NCBI GenBank assembly: GCA_023512835.1
Contig: CM042085.1
Span: forward strand, 28,479,812 to 28,543,811
Source of the DNA: Taxillus chinensis
Taxonomy: Eukaryota > Streptophyta > Magnoliopsida > Santalales > Loranthaceae
Direction of reading: 5' to 3'
Length of the DNA stretch: 64,000 nucleotides
The position numbers and the translations under genes were made by a program. Below the pieces are notes generated by a model. That model was not told the DNA's origin. It saw only the letters and a list, made by a program, of their open reading frames with translations, and ran no database searches. Positions 10,760 through 22,289 of the stretch are shown one piece after another (position 1 is the first letter of the stretch; the number at the start of each line of letters is the position of its first letter).

Positions 10760-13700
10760 GATCCTTAGTTTGTCTTTATGGCTAGCTTGAGATCACACAC
10801 AACACCCCAAGTCATGTTTATGGAAAAACACACAACCACCTATGTGTGATAAAGATGATTTTGCTAATTGGAAAATTCATATGCAGATCTACCTCAACTC
10901 TCATCCCGATGACCTGATGGAGTTCATTAAAGGAGGACCATTTGTTCGTAGGAAGATTAGGATGACAAAAGATGACAAAAAGTTAGGAAAGGACAACTAG
11001 GTTCCAAATCCCAGATCGGAATGGTTCTTTAAAGACAAAACACAAATGAAGATCGATGCCAAAGCTAGAAACATCCTATATCAAGCATTGGACATAGTAT
11101 AGTGCTAGATAGTCAAACAAATTTGGGATACCCTCTACAATCTCTATCAAGGTACAAACCAAATAAAAGAGAACAAGCTTAATCTTGTACTAGCCAAATA
11201 TGAAGGTTCATGGCAAAAAGAAGGAGAGTCAATCAATGAAACATACAAACGATTCAAGCTAATCCAGAATGAGCTTAGAAACAACAATAAATATTATAGT
11301 TAAAAGACCACAACAAGAAGTTTTTAAGAAATCTAACTAACTTTTGGGATTCAAAGAGAGTAACATTCTCAAAAGTAAGGGATATGAGCAAAATGACACT
11401 ACAATAACTCTATGGTAATCTCAAAACTTATTAGTTAGAGCAATCTTAAAGGAAGACCGGAGGAAAGGACTACAAAGAAGGAGAAAAATATAGTTCCACA
11501 AGCAGTGACCACACCAAGGAAATCCCCCAAAACAAAAATTGAGATTAAAGACACTTCTTCAAGTTGTAGTGAAGGAACAAAAGAGGAGTTTGCTCTATTT
11601 GCCAATTGTTTTGGAAAATTCATGTCTAGAAGAAGAAAAAAGAAAAGAACCCCAAGAAAAATGAAAGCAACAAGACAACACAAGAACAGTTATGCTACAA
11701 CCAAGTCATTTTGATGCAGATTACAAAAGGCCTAAAAATAGAAAAGAAAAGAAGAAACCAAAACACAACAAATACTCATCATCTATGATTAAAGCTTACA
11801 TTGTAAATAAAGATTCCTGGAGTGGATCGAAGAAGGATGAAGACATAGATGATGATCTATGTTTGATGGCATTAAAAGAAGAAATTATTGAAGGGGTCGC
11901 CATAAAAAAAGGTATCATAAAGAATATACTTTAATATCCCATAACTTACAATAGAAGAACTTAAAAAACACTTGCATGAAATCATGGATGAATTCAATGA
12001 AATGCAGAGATAACACACGGTTACTATTAAGGAAAACAAAAGACTTAATGTAATAGCCCAAGCCACCCATAGCCCGATATTGTCCAGGTCGGGCCAATTC
12101 CAATTCACGATTTTGTTTTTTGTAGGGACGCAACACCTAAAATACCTCGTGCTAGAGAGGGTACCCACGCCTCCTTAAGAACATGCTTTATTCCTCTACT
12201 CTAGCCGATGTGGGACATTACATCCACCCCCCTAGGGGCTCAGTGTTCTTGCTGGCACACTCAACCTAAACCCTAACTCTGATACCATTTGTAATAGCCT
12301 AAGCCACCCGTAGCCTAATATTGTCCAGGTTCATGGCCCAATCCCAATCCCCATTTTTGTTTTTGTAGGGCCGTAGTCCCCAAAAGGCCTCATGCTAGGA
12401 GAGGTATCCACATCTCCTTAAGAGCACACTTCATTTCTCTGCTCTAGCCGATGTTGAACATTATACTTAAAAATACATCGTATGCATCAAAAGAGATAAT
12501 AAATAGTTGGAAGGTAGATTATAATAAGCTTATCTATTTATGTCATGAAAAGTAAGAACTTCAAAAAGAATTTGAATTAGCAAAAGATGAGATAGTTGGT
12601 CTACAATTAAAATTAGAAAAAGAGAAAGAGATAAAAACCAGATAGATCGACTCCAGCTCAACATTACTAAAAATTAAGGGAGGTTTGAAACCTTTATCAT
12701 ACAGACAAGGAATACGCTACACAGGAAAAGAAAAATCTATAAGCACTGTGTTCACTCCAAGTACTTCACAAGTCATCAATAATCCGCAACATTATATTTT
12801 CAAGAGACTAGATTATGAGGCAGGACCTAGACGAATACACAAGAATCCTAGACCAAATAGAACTATATACTAGAATTCTAGACAAACAACATCTACACAT
12901 CAATATAAAAGATATACATCAAGACAAGGAGTCGGATGTCATTATTGTCATAAAATAGGGCATTATAAGTCTAAATGCTAGCATAATCCCCAAATATGGG
13001 GTTCCTAAAACATTGCTTGTATGGATCACATTCTCACTAGATGGTAAAATCTTAAGCCTGTTCTTTCTCTAGGTAACTCAAGGAGAAAGGAGTGGTACCT
13101 GGATAGTGGGTGTGCTAAGCATATGACAAGAGAAAGAGGAAATCTTGTCAACTTTATACATGAAAAAGATCTAAACGTGGTATTTATAGATAACAATAGA
13201 GAAAAGAGAAAAGCTTATCGAATATATATTAACAAATGGTGTTATCTCCTTTAGTACAATCTCCTATGTGGAAGGACTCAAGCACAACGTTTTGGGTATC
13301 AATTAACTCTATGACAAAGGTTACACGATTATCTTCTCATAAAGTTAGTGTTAGGTCAAGGAACATTTATACAGTCAACCTGGAAAATCTAAACTCAACA
13401 GAGAGTACATGCTTCTTGGGAAAAGCTATTCTGGAAGAGTGTTAGCTATGGTACAAGAGGTGTCATTTAAATTTGAAAAATATGTCAAAACGTGTTTATT
13501 CAAATATACATTTTAGTTTACCTAATTTACATTTTGAAAAACTATTATTTGCCCTGGATGTCAATTTGAAAAATAAACCAAAATTTCTTTCAAATCCAAA
13601 CTATATAATGATGTTTTCAAACGTCTATAACTGTTGCACATGGATCTTTTTGAACCAATGTTAACTTTTAGCCAAGGGGTAAAAAATATACCCAAGTAAT

Positions 13701-13800
13701 TGTAAATGAATTTTCTAGATTTACGTGGGTAAAATTTTTATTTTCTAAAAGTGAAACTGCTTTCGTCTTAATTCATTTATTTGAAATTTTTATAGTCTGA
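10760..13800 (+). pseudogene. Copia (Sirevirus-like) gag-pro-int remnant
   Basis: Broken plus-strand reading frames, in order. Around 10860: DDFANWKIHMQIYL, typical of a Copia gag start. Around 11120-11290: an IWDTLYNLYQGTNQIKE block (UBN2-type gag). Around 12540-12640: a Lys/Glu-rich segment likely to form a coiled coil, as in Sirevirus gag. At about 12940-12981: the zinc knuckle CHYCHKIGHYKSKC (CX2CX4HX4C). At about 13090-13130: the protease site WYLDSGCAKHMT. At about 13630-13790: integrase blocks HMDLF and VNEFSRFTWVKFLFSKSE. Several stops and frameshifts interrupt it, and a TRIM (12049-12465) splits gag. RT and RNase H are missing; the element is cut off near 13800. Confidence 0.75.
12049..12465 (-). 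mobile_element. TRIM element (417 bp), TSD CTTAA
   Basis: Two ~175-bp direct repeats (12049-12222 and 12290-12465) begin TGTAATAGCC on the plus strand. The left copy ends CATTACA and the right copy ends CATTATA, a one-base decay. The 67-bp interior has, on the minus strand, a PBS TGGTATCAGAG next to the right LTR and a PPT (AGGGGGGTGGA) next to the left LTR. The flanks carry the exact duplication CTTAA (12044-12048 and 12466-12470). It is a terminal-repeat retrotransposon in miniature, minus orientation, inserted in the gag of the Copia element. The LTR sequence family (CCAAGCC...GATATTGTCC...GATGTGGGA) recurs at 17152-17330. Confidence 0.9.
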
Positions 13801-13849
13801 AAAGTCTAGTAAAATAGGTGTTATACGATTTGAGCATAAGATCGTGTTA

Positions 13850-14077
13850 CTTAAAGACTTGATTTGTTGAAGCTATCATAAAATTCTCTAATTCTGGAGA
13901 CTCGAAGACCTGAAGACTCAAAGGGTCTAATAGTCAAAACCTTGAGAAAGAAGAGCGGTCACTGCGCGTGAACAAGATTAGAAACTCGAAGACTCGAAGG
14001 GTTAAAGATATCTTAAAGCAGTAAAAGATGTCAAGTGTAACACCCCATCCGAACTCGAAGACTCGAAGGGTTAAAGA
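13850..14077 (+). repeat. LTR 5' fragment of an older Copia family
   Basis: It matches in reverse complement the start of the interrupted LTR ending at 32013. The shared block CTTGAGAAA.AAGAG.GGTCA is followed by ACTCGAAG/GGGT-type repeats. It is wedged between the broken Copia element and the next long LTR. Confidence 0.5.
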
Positions 14078-17000
14078 TTTTTTTTTGTTTTAATGTTTTT
14101 TTTTTTTGGAAAAACTGAATTTTTTTAAGAATGAAAAACACTTTTTGTTTTAAGACACTTTAAAGAATCCTTTTCTATCTTTACAAAAATATATACATAA
14201 ATACTAAGAAAATATTTTTTTAAGCAATCTCAATAAAACATAAAGAAAAATGTTTGTGTGTGAAAGTGACATTCACAAAATTAATAACTCTTTTTTCTTT
14301 TTTCTCCTCTCCCTTTCTTCTTTTTTTTTTTCTCTTTTTTTTAAACTTTTTTGTTCACTCAGTTCCACTATGATTTTGGAGTTTACAATTTACAATAAAA
14401 AGGTCTTTTTGGTGTAAAGATATAAAAAAGAAAGAAAGAAGGATACAAATAACAATTTATATAAAGATGAAAAATAAAACCCCAAAACAGAGTGAAAGCT
14501 AAACTAATGAACTATAACATAGCCTGCAAAAGAATCGTTAGAACCATGATAATATAACCCAAAATCAATCATTAATCTGATCACAATTAACAAAAACAGA
14601 ACAGGCCTAAAAAAATAAAATAGATCATAAAAACACCTACACTGTTAATAAGCTTCAAAAATCCGAACCCAAACGTGCAGTAACCAGGAAACAAACATTC
14701 ACTAGCCAGGGCTAAGCGTGCAATAACATTAGCCATATGGTGAGGAGAGAAAAAAACGAAAACATTCAAGTGCAATCAAAGAGAGGCTGTGATTTAATTT
14801 GAATGAGAACATAGGATAAGGATGAAAAATCATTCAACAACGGGGATGGAAACGAAAGGAAGATTAACTGTATAATCTAACTAAAGCCATGGACATTACA
14901 CTCGACCAACACAATCGGCAGTGAGCAAAACAAATCAGGCAAAATATACCTTGTAGGCCGGATTTTAAACAGAATAAAAACAAACATAAATACTATGTCA
15001 CCATAGGCTGTGTTATCACTGAATCTAAACAGGACGAGGATTAACTCATCAATCATCAATGATCAACAAACAATAAGAACAGAAACAAGTTATAAGCCAA
15101 TCAAGCAAAAAAAAAAGAATAGGTAAACAAAAACAAGCAACATGCAGACCAGTGAATGACGCTCCTCAGCAGTGTTCTCTTCCTTTGACACCTCGACCTA
15201 GGGGCTCCTCTCCTCTGGACTCCTTGTACGGAAACATGGAAGTATGGGCCTTAACTGATTGTTGTATGCTGCCGCTTGTGCTTTGGCTATCTAGGTGATA
15301 GAGGCGCCCAGGCTTCAAGTTTGTTTTCCTCTTTTATCTTTCTTCTTATTCTGGACTCATGAGAGAGGGAGCGAGTTGATATTGCAGCGAGGTTGGGTTC
15401 CAGAGGCGTCAACTGGGGGTGGCGATGCCAGCATGGGGTGGCGGCCCAGGGCGTGCTTGGAGGAGAGGCGCCCGCTGGTTGGTGGGGATGGCAATCAAGG
15501 CGACGGTAGTTGGTGTAGTCAGCATCGGATGGCTGGGGGAGCAAAGGCGGCATCTAGTGGGGACAGTGGCTCTGTTAGGTTTCCGTCGAGGGGCTGAGGT
15601 ACACCACTATTGGAGCCGTTTGCATCGGTCGGAGGATAGGGTAGCTGATGGAACCGTCTGCGTCGTGGAAGGGAAGTACGGGAAGGATAAAGGAAGGTTG
15701 TTCTTGCGGATTTCAGTGAAGGTTTTGGAATGGCGGTGGCCGGCGGTGCAGTGTTCGTTCGTCAGAGGGAGTAGAGGCCATAGTTGGCGAAGCGGTTTCC
15801 AGTTGATGAGGGAAAGAGGAAGGCCTAAGCTCTCTTGCTTTTGGCCGAAAGAATCGAAGATGGTGAGCTTCTTTTCCCTCTTTTTTTTATATGGCTAAAT
15901 TGGTAAGGGAATAAGGATGACAATGGCCGAAGGAGCGATTCCGTCCACCGGGGGAACTCTCTGGGAATTTAAGGAGATGATATGTTGTATCAAAGTTTTT
16001 TTTTTGTAAATTGAGAGCCCCCCGCGATTTTGGTTTGAAGTTGGTTTTATATATGAGAAATTAGGGTGACACATGGGGAATCGGTCATGCTGGCTCGAGG
16101 AAGAGGAATTGGCCATGGTTTGGCTGATGGGGGTCCGAGCCATGAGATGATGTGGCGTATGAGCCATGGTTTGGGTGAGTTTGGCTAGGGTCCGCGGGAG
16201 AGAGAGACAGGAGAAGAGGATAAGGTGTGAGCTGGAGATGCTGTGGTCCTCCGACTGGTGGAGCTCCGACATCTCGGCGGCCATGGTGCGGATTGGGGGA
16301 AGAAGACAATGTGGAGGGAGAAAGAAGAGGAAGAAAACACTGAACGAGTTGGTGAAGGTGATAAGGTTAAACCGTGTGGCTATTGTTTTTTCTTTATTTC
16401 ATTTTGTTTTTGTTTTTGTTTTTGTTTTTTTGTTTTTGTTTTGTTTTTTTTAAACCAATCAAACCATGACACGTGGATGAGATGTGCGGGAAAAGAAAAG
16501 AAAAGCAAAAAAATTATTTTGCTTTTGGGTTTTTAACTAATGTTTTTTTGGTTTTTTGGGACGGTAGGGTGATCCGGATTTCAAAAAATCTTTAAAAAAA
16601 AATATTCTTGGACTCGGAGTGTCATGATGAGCGACCCCATGTCAATTTTATTTGAAAACAATATCGTTTTTATGGCAAGCCGTCTTGAGTGCTCCAAGAC
16701 TGTTTTATTACCGAAAAATAATTTTGTTTTTTATTTTTATTGAAAAAGGCCCAAGAGTGAATATATACAATATATATGTCAAAATTCTTAAAACAACGAG
16801 TAAAATGAGAATATGAAGTTTGAGACCTAATCCGGAGGGCTATTTGAAAAGTCAATTACCATTTTGACCACCGTTAGCAGCCCGAACGCTGTTTTGACCA
16901 TATCTTCTTCGTTTGACCTCGAAAATGAGTGCGGTCGAAGGCATTAATCCTCAAATTTGATTTTCTATCGCCCAGGGCTGACTCTTTGGAATTTAAAGTC

Positions 17001-17146
17001 CTTTTTAAGGAAGTCATTGAAATCTCCCTCTTAGATCGGTGGTCACGTCTCTTTATTTTATCTGTACAAAGTGATTAACAAATAGAAACGAAGTTTAAGT
17101 GAAACATAAATGTGTATGTCCAACCCGGGAAAAATGGGGTCCAACA
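14078..17146 (-). repeat. Tat/Ogre-like LTR, nearly complete, minus orientation
   Basis: On the minus strand it begins TGTTGGACCCCATTTT at 17146, the same start as the plus-strand LTR at 34648. Both copies share GAGGTCAAACGAAGAAG, a GAGCGACCCC/GTCGCTC block, a GC-rich middle and a T-rich tail with GACATTCAC. The 3' terminal few hundred bases, including the PBS side, are missing at the left. The GC-rich middle (15200-16330) contains several overlapping frames on both strands without any recognisable domain. I regard them as LTR sequence rather than genes. Confidence 0.65.
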
Positions 17147-17151
17147 TTATC

Positions 17152-17330
17152 TGTAACAGTCCAAGTCCCCCGTAGCACGATATTGTCCAATTCAGGGCCC
17201 AAGCCCAAGCCCTAATTTTGTTCTTGGCAGTACAACCCATGCACCCCAAAATGCATTGTGCCAGGAGAGGTATCTACGCCCTCTTATGAGACACGCTTTG
17301 TTCTCCTCCCCAGCTGATGTGAGACTTGCA
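17152..17330. repeat. Solo TRIM-family LTR
   Basis: Begins TGTAACAGTCC and ends GATGTGAGACTTGCA. It aligns with the two LTRs of the TRIM at 12049-12465 (shared CGATATTGTCC, GGAGAGGTATC and CTTATGAGA-like blocks). It lies five bases beyond the end of the Tat/Ogre-like LTR. I see no clear TSD. Confidence 0.65.
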
Positions 17331-17344
17331 AAGTCCTCGAACTC

Positions 17345-17540
17345 CACATGTTATGTGCGCGTGAGATGATACATTTAGAAATCCCTTCATTAAAGATCTA
17401 ACATCTAAAAATTACAATCCAACACAAACCAATTGTTAAGCTCTCTGTTGAAAGATCAGATATCTATAATAGCAAGTTTGAGGAACATTCAACAAACTAT
17501 CATCTCATATAGTTTGTTTCACGCATGTAGGTCCCAACAA
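17345..17540 (+). repeat. Copia LTR fragment, inverted copy of 30500-30720
   Basis: Its sequence (TAAGCTCTCTGTTG, then AATAGCAAGTTTGAGGAACA) is the reverse complement of 30560-30720 with scattered changes. This is a plus-orientation fragment of the LTR family that otherwise lies in minus orientation directly to its right. Confidence 0.6.
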
Positions 17541-17719
17541 TGAGTTTAGAGGGGGTGAATAGGCTCTCTTACGGAAGCTAGACTAATTTTTTGCAAACTT
17601 AAAAGGTTCAAGGAAGGATAAGAAATCTAGATGAGTATACTTTTGTAATAAATGAGAAACATACAAAGAATAAAGGAGAGTTAATAAGGAAACAGACAAA
17701 GATCTAAGTGATTGCAATG
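17541..17719 (-). repeat. Left piece of an older Copia LTR split by insertion
   Basis: On the minus strand it ends GCCTATTCACCCCCTCTAAACTCA-like, as Sirevirus LTRs do. It continues at 30475 after the 12.7-kb insertion; the two pieces together give about 1.7 kb. Confidence 0.65.
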
Positions 17720-17724
17720 AGCCC

Positions 17725-18889
17725 TGATGGTCCCTTGGAGCCTAAAGGGGGGGGGGGGTGAATAGGCTCTTATTCGAACTCTTTCTTTTCTCTCAAGACA
17801 CAAAGACTTATCTAGTTTAAGTGATAATATCATCTGCGGAAGATAACCAGGATAGTGGAAGTATTTTGTTTTATTATCACAAAGTGATTACAACAAAATA
17901 GAAGCAAACACTCTCTTACACTCTCGTTTACAACTTTGAATTCACACACTAGCCAAGTGCCTTTTCTATTTTTGCACTTCTTCGCTCTAGCTCACTTTTT
18001 TTACAAGAAGTATAAGTATGAATATTTATACAAAACATTCCTAAGAGACAACCTTGGAACTTGAAGTTCCGGAATGCGTTCCGCACTAACTATCCCTTGG
18101 TAATCTATCTGCCTTGACTGCTGCGGATTGTGGAGCTCAAGATCTTGGATTCGAAGAGTATAAGTGTCTTTGTGAGTTCCGAGATACAATTAAGGTTGTG
18201 TCCACATATCCGGATGATCCACGTGTAAGATTCTTCTTGTTCTAAATGCATTCTTCTTACATCGGGACAGCACGAGCTGATAACTTTAAATGCGGTTTCA
18301 TTGGAGCAAGTGTCTTCTTGGTCCGGTGTAATTTTCCTTACTCCGTAGTTAATGAAGCTCGGAACCTTACTCCGTGTCGGTGGTTGCTTATTCCGTATCT
18401 ATTCGGTACTAGAATCCTTAGTCCGTGTCGCGCTTCCTTACTCCGCATGTAAGTTCCTTACTCCGTATGTAAGTTTCTTACTCCGTATGTAAGTTCCTTA
18501 CTCCGTGTGTAAGTTCCTTACTCCGTATGTAAGTTCCTTACTCCGTATGTAAGTTCCTTACTCCGTGTGTAAGTTCCTTACTCCGTATGTAAGTTCCTTA
18601 CTCCGTATGTAAGTTCCTTACTCCGGGCGAGTAATAAGTCCGGATTCCTTACTCCGCATCTATTTTCCTTACTCCGCACTTATTTTCCTTAGTTATTTAC
18701 CAAGTGTTTGACGACACTAACTCTTGTCCAGGATCAGGATTATGTATCCTGTCCTTAGCTTTGCTCTCACGAGTGCATCTTTGGATTAGTGACATACCTT
18801 CGCAATGATCAAATAAACACAAAAGATCTCGAGATCAAATTACATAAGGCTTTAACGGCATTATCCAAATTCCTGGGTTTGATCCAACA
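17725..18889 (-). repeat. 3' LTR of the complete Copia element
   Basis: 1165 bp. On the minus strand it starts TGTTGGATCAAACCC and ends GGGACCATCA. It differs from the other LTR by roughly a dozen changes, most of them 1-2-bp indels. It contains a 20-bp tandem array at about 18428-18622. TATA-like AT-rich sequence lies around 18000-18040. Confidence 0.9.
18428..18622. repeat. 20-bp tandem array with 60-bp higher-order period
   Basis: Nine copies of TTCCTTACTCCGTATGTAAG. The variable triplet after CCG runs cat, tat, tat, tgt, tat, tat, tgt, tat, tat, so every third unit differs and the true period is 60 bp. The same array is in the other LTR at about 30016-30210. Confidence 0.85.
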
Positions 18890-18906
18890 ATCTCCCCCAA
18901 TTATGG
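18890..18906 (-). other. Polypurine tract of the Copia element
   Basis: The minus strand reads TTGGGGGAGAT immediately before the 3' LTR start TGTTGG, the classic Copia PPT. Confidence 0.85.
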
Positions 18907-19051
18907 ATATGCCTAAACCCTTTGTAATCTGATCTGGTAAGCGATGCAAACGAATATCATACAGAATATACACCACAACCAATTTCATTGATCAGCAACT
19001 AAATACAAATCAGCCTTAATACAGATTTTTCACTAAGGTACATAAGGCTTA

Positions 19052-22000
19052 CTATACTTGAAGATCATAGTTGCTGCCTTCTCTCTTAGCTCCATTGTCT
19101 CGCGCATCGTAAAGGTGGAGTGTTGGCTCCAATGTTTGTCCACGATTAAGAACGATTTGATGAAATGACAAACAAAGGCTCCTGCCTATCTCCATCCGTT
19201 GTTGTGGCACTTGCTTCTTGCCCCGAATGTCGCCTTGAGTTTCTCGATAGAGCGCAGGGGGTGTGATACCCAACTCTTCATATAGTCCGGCTTTCTTCAC
19301 GGCTTCGATTGTCCGAGACACGAGAGGTTCCCATTGATTCTTCCTAACGAAGTGCTCCACAATCCGATGAGAATCAATGAGAATCATCTCGCTTGGATTG
19401 AATCATGAAGACAGCCATCATGAAGTGTGGCGACATGATCCGGTACGGAATGAGGATGGTTGAGAGAGTTTTCCATGGCTTGCTATCTTCAGCCGGTCCG
19501 TCGATGTAAGTCTGAATTAACTCCACACCTGGGAAGATAGCCCTCATTCCAACATGGCAGAACTTCAAACAAGTGCCCATCTTCGTAAAGAGATGGAAAC
19601 GACCTCATCTCCATCTTAGCGACCCTCGAGAAGTTGTCAATGTCTTCGTAGTAAAGAGTCCTTTCTCCGAACAAAGAGTCCGAATGTCGGCCGGAGAGAA
19701 AGGATACATTTCGAAAGACATCTTCTCTCGGCGGAGACGCAAAGATAGGCTTTCATTGCCTTGCGCAAGCTTCCATCCGCATCGAGAGGGGTCAAACTCC
19801 GCATAGGATGGGAGGAAGGTATTAGGCTGCGGATGAGGAGGATGGAGGAGGAGCTGGAGGTGCGATGAGGAGCTTGGTTGAGAGAAGCGGCTTCGTTTGG
19901 GAATTTGAACTCCCTGAAGCACTGAAGTGGCAGGCCGCTTCTCGGTCCGGGATGATGGTTGTGGGGCAGAAGGAGTAGACGGATCGGATGACACTTTCTC
20001 CCCCGGTTTGGCGGATCGCCGGGAAGCAACGGGAGGACGAGCCATCGTATGCGCCGGATCCGCGAAGGAAGTAGAGAGTGAATGAACGGAGGTGGCGACA
20101 AGATCCATTTTCTGCTCAATGGAAGTGGAGGAGTCGGTGAGGGCGGAGAGTAGTTGGGCGCCGAGGGCATCAACTTTGGCAACGATGGCGGAAATTTGGG
20201 CGCTTTGAGCGTGAGCATGGCGGTCCAGTGAGCGGAAAGCACGGCATCGGAGTGGACCGTGCCAAAGAGGCACGCCCAAGGGCTAACTCTGGAGCTTTGG
20301 AGGACTCCCCCGCATGAACGATAGCGGGGAGTGCGGTGGGCGAGGAGTCCGCAGGGTAGCGAAGAAGCAGGAGGAGCATCCGGAGCATCGAGAGGCATCC
20401 GGAGCTTCGGAGGCATCCGGAGCATTGGAGGCATCCGGAGCAAGAGACCCGCTTTGACCAGGACAAGTCAACTACGGGAATCGCGGCGGCAGGAGAAGAG
20501 GGCCCAGCCTTAGCGGTAGAGGGACTTCGGGTAGCAGGGGCTGGGCCTGAGGGTGTAGGGAACGACACATCGGGAATGGCAGCCGGCGTAAGAAAGCCGT
20601 GGTCCAGATTCCAGATGATCATAGTCTCCGGGGATTGGGTATTGCGGGTGTAAAATACCCGGAGATCGATGTCAGGAATGGAAGAGGTGTGGGCTAGGCT
20701 GAAACGGAGCCAGAGGTCCGTTAAGGTGACGGCGGAGAGATGGTCAAGGTAATCTCGGGGTTGAGGTAGAGGAGGCAAGGGGGCTTCAGGAGAAGCAGCC
20801 GGGACATCGGCGGTGGCGGCGGCAACGGCGGTATCAACCGCAGCAGCCTATAGCGGATGTGGAGGGAATGGGGACATCGGCGGCGAGAGGGGCCGAGGAA
20901 ACAGCTCTCGACGCACTCGCGCCGAGAGGGCCCCGCAACCTCGGACGGTTCAGCACGGACGCTTGGGCCGGGAAGCCCGTGAGTGGGAGGGCGCGGCTAC
21001 GGACCGAATCCGGGAGGATCGGTGTCTGAAGCCGACCTCGGGGGGCTTGGGCGTCGGAGGGGTCACCAACGAGCCGCCTTGTTGTTCCGCGGCAGGGAGA
21101 GTGCGGAGAGCTACGATGGGTCGGCGGGCGGTCATGTTTCCATCCGGCGTAAGGTGACGAAGATAAAGAGCCGAGGGAAACGAGACAGCATCAACTTGGG
21201 CGAAATGGTCCGGACGAAGATGCCGGAAGACAATGCGAGGATGCGCCCATAGGAATGGTTTTTGTGACCAGTCTGTAGCAAGCGAAATAAGAACATCCCC
21301 CAATCCATTGGAAGACCTTCAAAGACGCCGTACATGGCCGGTAGAAGATCATACGGAACGAGTCCAGGGCTGATGTGCGAGCCGTAGGCATCGACTTAGA
21401 ATAGTCGCCATACATCGATAGCGACCCTGGAAGGATTTCACCTTGTATTCCTTCCCCTTGTTCGTGCACCCCATAGAAGCCGCCATCGGATCGGCATCCG
21501 GACGCTGTGGTTCACCAAGAGGAAGGTGGAGAGCAGCGCGGAGAACGACCGGAGTGATGACGATGGATTCACCGCGGACATAAGAGGTTATGGAATCTTT
21601 GGTGCGGCGAATCCGTTGGTAATACTCAAGAATGTCATCGATAAGAAGATCGATGGGATTGGAGACCAGGTTGAGTATGTGCGAGGCTTCAAGAAGAGGG
21701 CGAAGGCTGGAGAAACCAATCCGGAGGATCGAAACAACATTCCAATCAACTAGATGGCCAGGAGTAACGCCGGAAAGAAAGATTCGGGTGCCATGGCAGA
21801 TTTGATGGGAAGGAAAAGAGGAAAGGTGAGGTCTTGACAGGAGAAGGAGCAACGAGAGGGTTAGGGATTTGAAATGAGCAATACTCGTGCTTCGCAGGAA
21901 TGATCGAAACATATAAGACCGAGTCCGCAAATGTCGGCGGGTCTAGGAATGTGGGAGTGAGGTGGGGACCCGCGCGACATGCTGATGTCATTTGTCCTGG

Positions 22001-22214
22001 ATATCGAGGCGTCTCCGAATAAAACGATGTCGTGGAGACCGCATGACCAAGTAGAGATTACAACTGGTTGCCATCCAGAGAAGTGTGTGTGCAACCCGAG
22101 ATATGCATTTAATGAATCATCATTATTCCTCCTCAAAAGCATGCGACATATGAGTATACGTGGATTGTCACAATTGAACAAAGTCGGAGTCCGGAGGAAA
22201 GAGCCGACACTCAT
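19052..22214 (-). pseudogene. Env-like region after pol in the Copia element, broken
   Basis: Overlapping minus-strand frames in shifting phase cover about 3.2 kb between pol and the 3' LTR. The first part (about 21350-21930) carries the block shared with 3894-4280. A Pro/Ser/Ala-rich middle (19600-20780) holds a six-residue repeat of the type APDAS(N/E/R) at about 20370-20450. The last part (19052-19680) has charged, helix-like sequence. Sireviruses often carry such an extra ORF here, called env-like, though its function is unproven. The first part resembles the putative plant transposon protein domain of databases. I see no credible signal peptide or transmembrane segment in the broken frames. 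Confidence 0.6.
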
Positions 22215-22289
22215 CCGGAGTTAATAATATTCGTGAAAGAGTATCCAGGATGAATAATAGACCTTGTCCGTCGTAAACGAGTTTGGTGA

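Noticed and set aside
15287..16453. Overlapping frames of 88-159 codons on both strands
   Set aside because: They lie in the GC-rich middle of a Tat/Ogre-like LTR, overlap one another on opposite strands and show no known domain.
18428..18622. Regular short repeats considered as a CRISPR array
   Set aside because: Units are contiguous 20-mers with no unique spacers, in a plant LTR, repeated in both LTRs.
20331..21252. Plus-strand frames rich in Gly, Arg and Ala
   Set aside because: Antisense shadows of the env-like region of the minus-strand Copia element.
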